DNA from: JBBSGD01 sp038254435
GTDB lineage: Bacteria > Actinomycetota > CADDZG01 > WHSQ01
NCBI GenBank assembly: GCA_038254435.1
Contig: JBBSGD010000044.1
Coordinates: 1 to 15,133 of the forward strand
Direction: 5' to 3'
Length of the DNA: 15,133 nt
The notes beneath the pieces are model-generated. The model was not told where the DNA came from. It was given only the letters and a program-made list of their open reading frames with translations, and ran no database searches. Of this stretch, positions 7,830 through 14,884 are shown piece by piece. The position numbers and the translations under genes are program-made. Each line of letters opens with the position of its first letter. The first letter of the stretch is position 1.

Positions 7830-7878
7830 ACTAGTGGTCCGGGCGGCGCCGGGCGAACAAGCGCAAGCATGACACCCC

Positions 7879-7907
7879 TTGACTGCACACCTTCGGACCG
7901 GCAGGCT
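7879..7907 (+). promoter_or_regulatory. Candidate sigma-70-type promoter for the alpha/beta-barrel protein gene
   Basis: TTGACT (7879-7884) and CAGGCT (7902-7907) are separated by 17 bp. CAGGCT is one base from TAGGCT, a frequent actinobacterial -10. A start near 7913-7915 would give a leader of just over 20 nt, including the AGGAGG at 7925-7930. It is a pattern match only. Confidence 0.42.
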
Positions 7908-7935
7908 GAAGCAGCGGGCTAGTCAGGAGGCAGTG

Positions 7936-8538
7936 ATGTTCGTTCAGGTGGTGCACGCTCGGACCGACGATCCGGGGGCCGTTTCGGCTGCAGTCAAGAG
8001 GTGGCACGACGCCATATCGCCGGGGGCGACGGGCTGGCTCGGGTCCACGGGAGGAGTCACCGACAAGGGCGACCTCATAGTGGTCGTGCGTTTCGAGTCT
8101 GCGGAGGCCGCCGCCGCCAACAGCGAGCGGTCCGAGCAAAACGAGTGGTGGGAGAGCCTCTCGGCACACCTCTCGGATGTCGAGTTTCACGACTGCATGG
8201 AAGTCGACACGATGCTGGCCGGGGGCTCGGATGACGCGGGGTTCGTGCAGGTCATGGAGGGCAGCTCGGCCGATCCGCAGCGTCTCGCAAGCCTCGGCAA
8301 AGAGCTCGAGTCCTCCCTGCGCGAGGGGCGCCCCGAGGTCATCGGCGGCATTGTCGCGTGGCACGGAGACGGGGGCTTTACCCAAGCCATCTACTTCACG
8401 AGCGAACAGGAGGCTCGCCGGTCCGAAGCTCAGGAGCCGCCCGCCGAGGTAGCCGGGCGCCTGAAGGAGATGTTCTCGCTCATGGGTGAGATCACCTATT
8501 ACGACCTCACCAACCCGACGCTGCTGAGCCCCCAGTGA
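7936..8538 (+). CDS. Tandem dimeric alpha/beta-barrel (ABM/EthD-like) protein, function unknown
   Basis: A 200-residue soluble protein that looks like two copies of a ferredoxin-like dimeric alpha/beta-barrel domain. Half one starts FVQVVHARTDDP (2-13) and half two FVQVMEGSSADP (103-114); each continues with a helix, a Gly-containing turn, a central strand (LIVVVRFES at 47-55; TQAIYFTSE at 149-157) and a closing strand (VEFHDCMEV; ITYYDLTNP). Such folds occur in antibiotic-biosynthesis monooxygenases and stress-response proteins, but no active-site residues identify a reaction. The ATG at 7936 is chosen because AGGAGG lies 5 nt upstream; a longer start at 7879 would swallow that site and the candidate promoter. 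It is divergent from kgd. The stop codon lies inside a 21-bp tandem duplication. Confidence 0.82.
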   Translation: MFVQVVHARTDDPGAVSAAVKRWHDAISPGATGWLGSTGGVTDKGDLIVVVRFESAEAAAANSERSEQNEWWESLSAHLSDVEFHDCMEVDTMLAGGSDDAGFVQVMEGSSADPQRLASLGKELESSLREGRPEVIGGIVAWHGDGGFTQAIYFTSEQEARRSEAQEPPAEVAGRLKEMFSLMGEITYYDLTNPTLLSPQ

Positions 8539-8564
8539 TCTGAGCTGAGCCCCCAGTGATCTGA
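8523..8564. repeat. 21-bp perfect tandem duplication across a stop codon
   Basis: Two identical 21-bp units, 8523-8543 and 8544-8564, each beginning GCTGAGCCCC and ending GTGATCTGA. The first unit contains the last codons and TGA stop of the alpha/beta-barrel gene; the second is non-coding. This looks like a recent slippage or template-switch duplication, since the copies have not diverged. Confidence 0.95.
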
Positions 8565-8572
8565 CCCGACGG

Positions 8573-8658
8573 GCCGGGAATCATCTGCCCGGCAACTGGG
8601 TTGCAACCATCGACGCCGGGCACACCGCCCGGCGTTGACGCGCTCGACGACGAGCGCG
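8573..8658 (+). terminator. Cluster of three perfect hairpins, possible terminator or leader structure
   Basis: Three consecutive inverted repeats: GCCGGG/CCCGGC (8573-8578, 8588-8593, 9-nt loop); ACGCCGGGC/GCCCGGCGT (8613-8621, 8627-8635, 5-nt loop); CGCGCTCG/CGAGCGCG (8639-8646, 8651-8658, 4-nt loop). None is followed by a T-tract, so a classical intrinsic terminator is not shown. The position after the alpha/beta-barrel gene and before the transporter suits termination or attenuation. Confidence 0.4.
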
Positions 8659-8744
8659 CTGCTGTTGCGACACCCGTAACGACGAAAGGCCGATCACTGA
8701 CACTCACACGCGCCCGCCGGGGCGACCATGCGAGACCGCGCCTC

Positions 8745-9911
8745 GTGACTCCCGTCTTCCTGCTGATCACGGCGTCGACGTTCGCCTACTTCCTGTGCGT
8801 TGGCACCCTCATTCCTGCCCTACCCCGCTTTGTGGAGGGGCCGCTCGCGGGCACGAGTGTCTCGGTGGGCTTCACCATCGGAGCCTTCAGCCTCGCAGCG
8901 GTCCTGTGCCGCCCGCTTGTCGGGCGCGTCGGCGACTTGCGCGGCAGGCGCGTCTTGATAGTCGCCGGCGGTGCGATCGTGGCCCTTTCGGTAGTCGGTT
9001 ACATATGGGCAGCCTCGCTTCCCGCGCTGCTCGTTCTGCGCTTGGTCACCGGCACCGGTGAGGCCGCCTTTTACGTCGGGGTCGCGAGCGCGGTCAACGA
9101 CCTCGCCCCCGACGAACGTCGCGGCGAGGCCCTGAGCTTCTTCTCGCTTGCCCTTTTCTTGGGCCTTGCAGCCGGGCCAATCCTCGGAGAGACGGTGCTG
9201 GGCGACGGTCACTACGCTGCCGTGTGGCTGCTGGCGGGAGGTTGTTCGCTTGCCGCCGCCGGGCTGGGGTTGCGGATCCCCGAGACGCGCAGCGTCGCTA
9301 CGGCGGCGCCGTCGGGTCGCTGGCTGAACAAAGCAGGACTGCTACCCGGCGCGGTGCTCGGCGCGCAGGTGTGGGGCCTGGCCGGCTTCACGGCTTTCGT
9401 TCCCCTCTACGCGCTGCAGATTGGGATGACGGGATCACGCAGCGTATTCGCCGTCTATTCCGTGATAGTGCTGCTCATCCGCGGCTTCGGGGCGCGCCTG
9501 CCTGACGTGCTCGGCCATCATGTCAGCGCCCGCACCGCCCTTACCTTCAGCGCCATGGGCCTGCTGCTCATGGGCCTGGTGGCGGACCCCGCCGGCCTCT
9601 ATGCGGGCACCGCTCTGTTCTCCATCGGGCAGGCCCTCGCCTTTCCTGCGCTCATGACCCTGGCGGTGGACGGAGCTCCGGCGAGCGAACGGGCTTCGGT
9701 AGTCAGCACCTTCACGATGTTCTTCGACGCGGCCTTCGGGCTTGGGGCCGTAGGGCTCGGCGTGGTCGCTGCAGTCCTTGGATACGAGGGCGTCTTCCTG
9801 ACCTCCTCGCTTGTGGCGCTGGGGGGACTCACCGGGCTGGTAATGCTGGGGCGCAGAGGGCGCCGCGCCGAAGCCGGCGCCGACAATCCCGACCTGCAGC
9901 CGGTCGTTTAA
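8745..9911 (+). CDS. Major facilitator superfamily transporter
   Basis: A 388-residue inner-membrane secondary transporter with about 12 hydrophobic segments. MFS motif A is clear as GRVGDLRGRR (about 60-69) between segments 2 and 3. The first segment begins at once (TPVFLLITASTFAYFLCVG). Substrate is unknown; the fold suits drug or metabolite export driven by protons. The start is doubtful: GTG 8745 is given, but the frame is open from TTG 8601, which would add 48 hydrophilic residues. I prefer 8745 because 8601-8744 holds two perfect hairpins and has visibly lower third-position GC; neither start has a good ribosome-binding site, and a rare CTG at 8697 has GAAAGG 7 nt upstream. The stop TAA overlaps the TAA of the opposing FAH-family gene by 4 bp. 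Confidence 0.88.
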   Translation: MTPVFLLITASTFAYFLCVGTLIPALPRFVEGPLAGTSVSVGFTIGAFSLAAVLCRPLVGRVGDLRGRRVLIVAGGAIVALSVVGYIWAASLPALLVLRLVTGTGEAAFYVGVASAVNDLAPDERRGEALSFFSLALFLGLAAGPILGETVLGDGHYAAVWLLAGGCSLAAAGLGLRIPETRSVATAAPSGRWLNKAGLLPGAVLGAQVWGLAGFTAFVPLYALQIGMTGSRSVFAVYSVIVLLIRGFGARLPDVLGHHVSARTALTFSAMGLLLMGLVADPAGLYAGTALFSIGQALAFPALMTLAVDGAPASERASVVSTFTMFFDAAFGLGAVGLGVVAAVLGYEGVFLTSSLVALGGLTGLVMLGRRGRRAEAGADNPDLQPVV

Positions 9912-10711
9912 GCCGCGGGCGGCGCCGCCACCCGGTTGACGAGCGTTCCCAGTCCGTCGATGGCGATCGTCACCTCGTCACCGGGCGCGAGGTACCTGCC
10001 GCTGCCCATGCCTACGCCCGCCGGGGTCCCCGTGGCGATGACGTCACCCGGCTCGAGCGAGAACGAATGCGAGCAGTACGACACAAGCTCGGGCACGGGT
10101 ATCACCATCTCCGCCGTGCTCGAGTCCTGCCTCAGCTCGCCGTTGACCCAGCAGCGAATGCCGAGGGCCTGGGGATCGGATACCTCATCAGGAGTCACCA
10201 CCCACGGACCGAACGGCCCGAAGGTGTCCGCTCCTTTGGCTCTCAGCCACTGGCCGTCGGAGTTTTGCGCGTTGCGCTCGGACACGTCGTTGAAGCACGC
10301 GTAGCCGCCGATGTACTCGTGGGCGCTTCCTGCATCCACACGGCGCGCCGGACGACCGATCACAACGGCAAGCTCCGCCTCGTAGTCGAGGAGCACGTCA
10401 CCTCTCGGAGTGAGGATGTCCGCTCCCGGCCCAATCACACAGCTCGACAGCTTGGCGAACAGCAGCGGTCGTTCGGGCAGGTCCTTGCCACCCTCGCGGG
10501 CGTGGTCGGCGTAGTTGAGCCCTACGCCCACGATCTTTCCGGGCCGCGCGATGGGCGGGGCGATGCGCGCCTCATCGTAGGGAAGGGGCTCGGGCGCACC
10601 CAAGGTGGGAGCCGGGCGGCACAAGTAGTCGACGAGCGAACCGGGCAGCACCTCGAGACCGCCGCGCAAGACGGCGGCGGTTCGTCCGTCGGTCAACGTG
10701 CACAGTCGCAT
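9908..10711 (-). CDS. Fumarylacetoacetate hydrolase (FAH) family protein
   Basis: A 267-residue enzyme of the FAH/MhpD superfamily, which cleaves C-C bonds in beta-diketo acids, hydrates dienoates or decarboxylates oxaloacetate, using Mg or Mn. Seen here: GVGLNYADHARE (about 62-73) with the catalytic-region His; metal ligands E111 and E113 in LDYEAEL and D142 in FNDVSERN; RAKGADTFGPFGPW (about 157-170) and the TGTP turn (227-230). Length suits the small single-domain family. The ATG at 10711-10709 is preferred, with GGGGGTG just upstream; an in-frame GTG (10717) and TTG (10732) lie a few codons earlier. It diverges from the PLP enzyme operon and converges with the MFS gene, overlapping it by 4 bp. 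The exact substrate cannot be told from sequence; aromatic or cyclic compound breakdown is the usual setting. Confidence 0.92.
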   Translation of the reverse strand: MRLCTLTDGRTAAVLRGGLEVLPGSLVDYLCRPAPTLGAPEPLPYDEARIAPPIARPGKIVGVGLNYADHAREGGKDLPERPLLFAKLSSCVIGPGADILTPRGDVLLDYEAELAVVIGRPARRVDAGSAHEYIGGYACFNDVSERNAQNSDGQWLRAKGADTFGPFGPWVVTPDEVSDPQALGIRCWVNGELRQDSSTAEMVIPVPELVSYCSHSFSLEPGDVIATGTPAGVGMGSGRYLAPGDEVTIAIDGLGTLVNRVAAPPAA

Positions 10712-10797
10712 CTTCACCCCCGATAGATTCAAGCCATGCTACGACGACGATAAGCCTGCGCTACCTCGCCACGACACCGGCAGATGGGAGAACAAGC
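10712..10797. promoter_or_regulatory. Divergent promoter region, FAH-family gene and PLP enzyme operon
   Basis: The 86-bp gap between two divergent starts must carry both promoters. I found no convincing -35/-10 pair or inverted repeat. On the plus side GGGAG lies 7 nt before the ATG at 10798. Confidence 0.3.
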
Positions 10798-12078
10798 ATG
10801 AGCAACACGAGCGATCCCGGCCTCTCGGGCCTGCGCAGCCGGTTTCCCGCTCTGCAGCGCGAGCTAGGAGGGCGGGCTTGCATCTTCGCGGACGCGCCCG
10901 GAGGCACGCAGGTACCGGAGTCGGTCATCTCTGCGATGTCGTCGTACATGCGGCGAGGTGGGGCCAACGTCGGCGGTGCCTTCGTCACCAGTACCGAGAC
11001 CGACGAGGTCATCACGCAGGCGCGCAGGGCAGGAGCCGACTTTCTCGGATGCGACGAGGGCGAGATAATCTTCGGGTCCAACAGCACGACGATCGCATTC
11101 CATCTGTCACGCTCCATTGCGCGGCTGGTAGGCAGGGGTGACGAGATCGTTGTGACCAAGCTCGATCACGACGCCAACGTCGCGCCGTGGCTGATCCTTG
11201 CGCAGGAACGGGGCGCGACGGTGCGCTGGGTGGACGTGAACCTTGCGGACTGCACGCTCGACCTCGATAGCCTCGAGGCTGCGCTTTCGGCGCGCACTCG
11301 GCTCGTTGCCTTCACACTCGCATCGAACGCGACGGGGACGGTGACCGCTGCCGGCGAGGTCGTGAGAAGGGCGCGCGCCGCCGGCGCGCTGGTCATTGCC
11401 GATGGTGTGCACGCGGCGCAGCACAGGCTGCTCGACGCTCACCGCGCCGGTCTCGACATCCTCTTCACCTCTCCCTACAAGTACTTCGGTCCCCACCTCG
11501 GTATGGCATACGTGCGCCGCGAGCTGCTCGACTCGTTGGTGCCCTACAAGGTGCGCCCGTCGCACGACGTCGGTCCCGGCAGATGGGAGACGGGCACCCA
11601 GAATCACGAGGCGCTTGCCGGCCTCACTGCGGCCATCAACTACATCGCGGCGATCGGAGCCCGTCCCGGCGATGCCGGCGATTCGAGGCGGACCGAGTTG
11701 GAGACTGCAATGAAGCTCATCGGCAGCCACGAAGCGGCCATGTCCACGAGGTTTCTCGAGCGCCTCCCGCTCCTTCCGGCGACGCGGCTGTTCGGCATCG
11801 GCGAGCCTCAGCGCGCCGGCGAGCGCACGCCCACCTTTGCGGTGCGCGTCGAGGGCGAGTCGCCGCGCGCAACGGCCCGGCGACTCGCTGACGCCGGGAT
11901 CTTCGTGTGGGACGGTAACTACTACGCGCTTGCGATCATGGAGGCGCTAGGGCTCGAGGACTCGGGCGGGGCGGTACGCATCGGGTTCTGTCACTACAAC
12001 ACGGTGGGTGAGGTAGATAGGACGCTGGAAGCGCTCGCGCCGGCGGGCGTCACAGAGGGCTTCGCAGCGCGGGGGTGA
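10798..12078 (+). CDS. Class-V PLP-dependent enzyme, cysteine desulfurase-like family
   Basis: A 426-residue fold-type I PLP enzyme. It resembles the 'cysteine desulfurase family, VC1184' group by FADAPGGTQVP (30-40), a VTKLDHDANVAPW block (119-131), ADGVHAAQH (201-209; Asp and His of the cofactor pocket), SPYKYFGPHLG (225-235) with PLP-binding K228, and GRWETGTQNHE (261-271). In SufS/IscS-like enzymes a catalytic Cys follows R-x-G-H-H; the equivalent region here reads VWDGNYYAL (370-378) with no Cys, so desulfurase activity is doubtful and a lyase, epimerase or transaminase role is possible. One Cys, C398 in IGFCHYNT, lies later in sequence. The ATG follows GGGAG by 7 nt. It is the first gene of a three-gene plus-strand run, 48 nt before the acyl-CoA synthetase. 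No Fe-S assembly partners are nearby, which argues against cluster biogenesis. Confidence 0.88.
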   Translation: MSNTSDPGLSGLRSRFPALQRELGGRACIFADAPGGTQVPESVISAMSSYMRRGGANVGGAFVTSTETDEVITQARRAGADFLGCDEGEIIFGSNSTTIAFHLSRSIARLVGRGDEIVVTKLDHDANVAPWLILAQERGATVRWVDVNLADCTLDLDSLEAALSARTRLVAFTLASNATGTVTAAGEVVRRARAAGALVIADGVHAAQHRLLDAHRAGLDILFTSPYKYFGPHLGMAYVRRELLDSLVPYKVRPSHDVGPGRWETGTQNHEALAGLTAAINYIAAIGARPGDAGDSRRTELETAMKLIGSHEAAMSTRFLERLPLLPATRLFGIGEPQRAGERTPTFAVRVEGESPRATARRLADAGIFVWDGNYYALAIMEALGLEDSGGAVRIGFCHYNTVGEVDRTLEALAPAGVTEGFAARG

Positions 12079-12126
12079 GGACGGACGCGGCAATTAGGAC
12101 GCCGCAATAAGGGAAGGGATGAGCAG

Positions 12127-13764
12127 ATGCGCGCTGTCGCTCCGAACATGACCTCTTACGAACAGGCCCGCAAGGAGTTCGCGCTCGACGTACCCGACGA
12201 CTTCAACTACGCGCGTCACGTAGTCGATGACTGGGCCCGGCGCAAGCCCGACAAGCTCGCTCTCGTGGCCGTGGGGCCCGGCGGCGGTAGGGCTCGCCGC
12301 TTTACCTTCGGTGACCTGGCTCGGGCTTCTAACCGCTCCGCGAACTTCCTTGCCGCCCAGGGCGTGCGCAAGGGCGACCGGGTCTTCGTGATGCTGCCTC
12401 GCATACCCGAGTGGTACGACGTCATGCTCGGCTGCTTCAAGCTCGGTGTAGTTCCGATGCCCGGCACGATGCTGCTCACCGAGCGCGACATCGAATACCG
12501 CGTCAACCGCGCGGAGGCATCTGTCGCGATCACGGACTCGCAAGGCGCGCCGAAGGTGGACGCGGTGCGGGGCGCCTGCCCCTCCCTCACTACGTTCCTG
12601 TCGGTGGGAGAGGCAGACGGATGGGCCTCCTGGGCCGATGGGACCACGGGCGCCGGGGAAGATGCTCCAGCCGCCGAGCCCACCGGCAAGGACGATCCGC
12701 TTCTCATCTACTTCACCTCGGGAACCGTCGCTTATCCAAAGATGGTGCTGCACACGCACGCCTCCCTTGGGGCAGGGCACGAGATCACCGCCCGTTTCTG
12801 GCAGGACCTCAAGCCCGAAGACTTGCACTGGACCGTGTCGGACTTTGGCTGGGCCAAGGCCGCTTGGGGCAAGCTCTTCGGTCAGTGGAAGATCGGCGCC
12901 GCGTTGTTCCTGTGGGACGCGCGCGGCAAGCCCGACTTCGATCTGATGCTCCGCATGATCGCCGAGCATGAAGTCACCACCTTCTGCGCGCCCCCCACGA
13001 TCTTTCGCTCTTTCGTCCTGCTCGACCTCGCCTCTTATGACTGGTCCAAGCTGCGCCACTGCGTTTCGGCGGGCGAACCTCTCAACCCCGAGGTGATTAA
13101 AGTCTGGGAGAAGGCCACGGGGCTGACGATCTACGACGGATACGGGCAGACGGAGACCGTCAACATCATCGCCAACTATCGCTGCATGCCGGTCAAGCAC
13201 GGTTCCATGGGCAAGCCCACTCCCGGACTCGACGTCTGCGTCGTGGACGACGCCGGCGAGGTTCTCGGCCCCAACGAGGAGGGCCACATCGCCGTACGCG
13301 TCAAGCCACGGCGTCCCGTCGGACTCTTCAAGGAATACTGGCAGGATCCCGACGCGACTGCTCACGCGTTTCGGGGCGACTTCTACTACACGGGCGACCG
13401 CGCCTACGTCGACGAGGACGGCTATTTCTGGTTCGTCGGACGTTCCGACGACGTCATCATCTCCGCCGCCTATCGCATCGGACCGTTCGAGGTCGAATCG
13501 GCGCTGGTCGAACACCCAGCCGTCGCCGAAGCAGCGGTAGTCGGCAAGCCCGACCCCGAGCGGGGCCAGATCGTCAAAGCCTTCGTTGTTCTTGCTCCGG
13601 GCCGCGACGCGGACGACGACCTCGCCGCCGAGATCCAGGAGCACGTCAAACGGGTCACCGCGCCTTACAAGTACCCGCGCGAGATCGAGTTCGTGGCCGA
13701 GCTGCCCAAGACCATCTCCGGCAAGATCCGCCGCGTCGAGCTGCGCGAACGTGAGCGTGGATGA
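12127..13764 (+). CDS. AMP-forming acyl-CoA synthetase (medium-chain/ACSM-like)
   Basis: A 545-residue adenylate-forming ligase that should activate a carboxylic acid to its CoA thioester through an acyl-AMP. Motifs in order: phosphate-binding loop YFTSGTVAYPKMV (195-207); HWTVSDFGWAKAAWG (234-248), typical of the medium-chain group; YGQTE (339-343); YTGD (421-424); FVGRSDDVI (437-444); and PKTISGKIRR (527-536) with catalytic K533. The loop has V-A-Y where most relatives have T-G-x. Length and the GWAK block fit medium-chain/ACSM enzymes better than acetyl-CoA synthetase (about 650). The ATG at 12127 has GGGAAGGGA about 7 nt upstream; an out-of-frame ATG lies at 12119. The stop overlaps the SDR start by 4 nt (ATGA), so the two are probably made in step. 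The acid is unknown. Confidence 0.93.
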   Translation: MRAVAPNMTSYEQARKEFALDVPDDFNYARHVVDDWARRKPDKLALVAVGPGGGRARRFTFGDLARASNRSANFLAAQGVRKGDRVFVMLPRIPEWYDVMLGCFKLGVVPMPGTMLLTERDIEYRVNRAEASVAITDSQGAPKVDAVRGACPSLTTFLSVGEADGWASWADGTTGAGEDAPAAEPTGKDDPLLIYFTSGTVAYPKMVLHTHASLGAGHEITARFWQDLKPEDLHWTVSDFGWAKAAWGKLFGQWKIGAALFLWDARGKPDFDLMLRMIAEHEVTTFCAPPTIFRSFVLLDLASYDWSKLRHCVSAGEPLNPEVIKVWEKATGLTIYDGYGQTETVNIIANYRCMPVKHGSMGKPTPGLDVCVVDDAGEVLGPNEEGHIAVRVKPRRPVGLFKEYWQDPDATAHAFRGDFYYTGDRAYVDEDGYFWFVGRSDDVIISAAYRIGPFEVESALVEHPAVAEAAVVGKPDPERGQIVKAFVVLAPGRDADDDLAAEIQEHVKRVTAPYKYPREIEFVAELPKTISGKIRRVELRERERG

Positions 13765-14537
13765 GCGCAGGACGCCTCGCGGGCAAGGTCGCGCTCATCA
13801 CGGGAGGCACCTCGGGCATCGGCGCGGCAACGACCGAGGCGTTCGTGCGGGCCGGGGCACGTGTCTTGTTCACCGGGCGCAACGAAGACAGGGCACATGC
13901 TCTTGCCGAGCGCATCGGTAACGAGGTCTGCTTCGAAGCGGCCGACGTGAGGCGCGACGAAGATTGTCGCAGGACCGTCGACGCCGCGCTCGACCGCTTC
14001 GGCGCGCTCGACATCTTGTTCAACAACGCGGGCATCGTCACGTTCGGCAACATTGACACGACCGCGGACGCCGTGTGGGCCGACACGTTCGCCACCAACG
14101 TGACCGGCGTGTTCCACATGTGCCGTGCCGCCATGCCCCATCTGAGAAACGGCGGAGGCTCGATAGTCAACAACGCCTCCGACTGGGGCCTCGTTGGGGG
14201 CCGCGACGCCCTTGCATATACGGCATCGAAGGGAGCGGTAGTGCTGCTCACGAAGTCGCTGGCGCTCGACCATGCGCGCGAGGGCGTGAGGGTCAACGCC
14301 GTCTGCCCCGGTGACACCTACGTCGAGCGCTGGCGTGAGCGCTCCGACCCTCATGAGGATTTCGCCGCCGAGCTCACCGCTACCGGCGCGGCCATCCCCA
14401 TGGGGCGCGTCGGCGAGGCGGCGGAGATCGCGCAGGCCGTCCTCTACCTCGCCTCGGACGACGCCTCCTACGTCACGGGTCAGTGCCTGGTTGTCGATGG
14501 GGGCAACACGGCCGGAGGGGCCGCCACCGCGTACTGA
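13761..14537 (+). CDS. Short-chain dehydrogenase/reductase (SDR), classical type
   Basis: A 258-residue NAD(P)-dependent oxidoreductase of the classical SDR family. Cofactor-binding TGGTSGIG is at 14-21, NNAG at 88-91, and the catalytic set is N113, S140 (NNASDWG), Y153 and K157 (YTASK). PGDTYVE (183-189) and the C-terminal YVTGQCLVVDGGNT are also typical. TGR at 38-40 after the second strand leaves NADP(H) or NAD(H) open, although a basic residue there often favours NADP(H). The ATG overlaps the stop of the acyl-CoA synthetase in ATGA, the tightest kind of operon link, so the SDR probably acts on a product or relative of the CoA ligase's acid. It is the last gene of the operon, 47 nt before tRNA-His. 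Substrate is unknown. Confidence 0.94.
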   Translation: MSAGRLAGKVALITGGTSGIGAATTEAFVRAGARVLFTGRNEDRAHALAERIGNEVCFEAADVRRDEDCRRTVDAALDRFGALDILFNNAGIVTFGNIDTTADAVWADTFATNVTGVFHMCRAAMPHLRNGGGSIVNNASDWGLVGGRDALAYTASKGAVVLLTKSLALDHAREGVRVNAVCPGDTYVERWRERSDPHEDFAAELTATGAAIPMGRVGEAAEIAQAVLYLASDDASYVTGQCLVVDGGNTAGGAATAY

Positions 14538-14565
14538 GCCCGCCGGGCGCGCTGCGGCGTGCTGC

Positions 14566-14571
14566 TAACCT
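14566..14571 (+). promoter_or_regulatory. Weak -10-like box before tRNA-His
   Basis: TAACCT lies about 14 nt upstream of the tRNA-His 5' end. No good -35 is visible, so the tRNA could also be read through from the SDR operon. Confidence 0.22.
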
Positions 14572-14584
14572 GCATATGCCACAT

Positions 14585-14663
14585 GGCGGCCGTAGCTCAG
14601 CATGGTTAGAGCACCTGGTTGTGGTCCAGGATGTCGCCGGTTCGAATCCGGTCGGTCGCCCCA
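14585..14663 (+). tRNA. tRNA-His (anticodon GTG)
   Basis: It folds as a full cloverleaf. Acceptor GCGGCCG (14586-14592) pairs with CGGTCGC (14653-14659), one G-U. The D arm is GCTC/GAGC, the anticodon stem CCTGG/CCAGG with loop TTGTGGT gives anticodon GTG, and the T arm carries TTCGAAT. The tRNA-His identity marks are present: an extra G at position -1 (14585) opposite discriminator C73 (14660). A CCA end is encoded at 14661-14663. Confidence 0.97.
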
Positions 14664-14695
14664 ATCCACCGTCGTAGTCCGGCGAACCCATTCGT

Positions 14696-14701
14696 TAGAC
14701 T
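14696..14701 (+). promoter_or_regulatory. -10-like box before tRNA-Lys
   Basis: TAGACT lies 7 nt before the tRNA-Lys 5' end, the right place for a promoter starting at or near G1. A matching -35 is not evident. Confidence 0.33.
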
Positions 14702-14708
14702 GCCCGGC

Positions 14709-14782
14709 GGGTCGCTAGCTCAATCAGGCAGAGCAACGGACTCTTAATCCGTAGGTTCGGGGTTCGATTCCCCGGCGACCCA
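14709..14782 (+). tRNA. tRNA-Lys (anticodon CTT)
   Basis: Acceptor GGGTCGC (14709-14715) pairs perfectly with GCGACCC (14775-14781), with A73 at 14782. The D arm is GCTC/GAGC, and the anticodon stem ACGGA/TCCGT with loop CTCTTAA gives anticodon CTT for codon AAG. The T arm is CGGGG/CCCCG with loop TTCGATT. No CCA is encoded in register (CCCCA follows A73), unlike the neighbouring tRNA-His. Confidence 0.97.
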
Positions 14783-14884
14783 CCCCAAAGTACCTGGTCA
14801 CAGGCCTATACAGAACTACTTTCTTCACTGACCACGGTGCGACGCCACAAAAGCGACACGCGACCCCAGCATTTTCGGGTGTGT
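14783..14884. other. Spacer between tRNA-Lys and the repeat array, no gene seen
   Basis: About 100 bp with lower GC than its surroundings. A short TGGTCA/TGACCA inverted pair (14795-14800 and 14829-14834) is separated by 28 nt, too far for a convincing terminator. No coding sequence or integrase remnant is recognised. Confidence 0.5.

Noticed and set aside
12094..13644. 516-residue open frame antisense to the acyl-CoA synthetase
   Set aside because: Long antisense frames are expected in high-GC coding DNA; the plus-strand frame carries all adenylate-forming motifs and this one carries none.
14473..14691. Minus-strand ORF containing a 'GLGRPTGFEPATSW' stretch
   Set aside because: It is the antisense translation of tRNA-His, a well-known artefact in gene calls.
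14795..14834. TGGTCA/TGACCA pair as a terminator or attachment site after tRNA-Lys
   Set aside because: Six base pairs with a 28-nt loop is within chance, and no second copy of the tRNA end is in the window.
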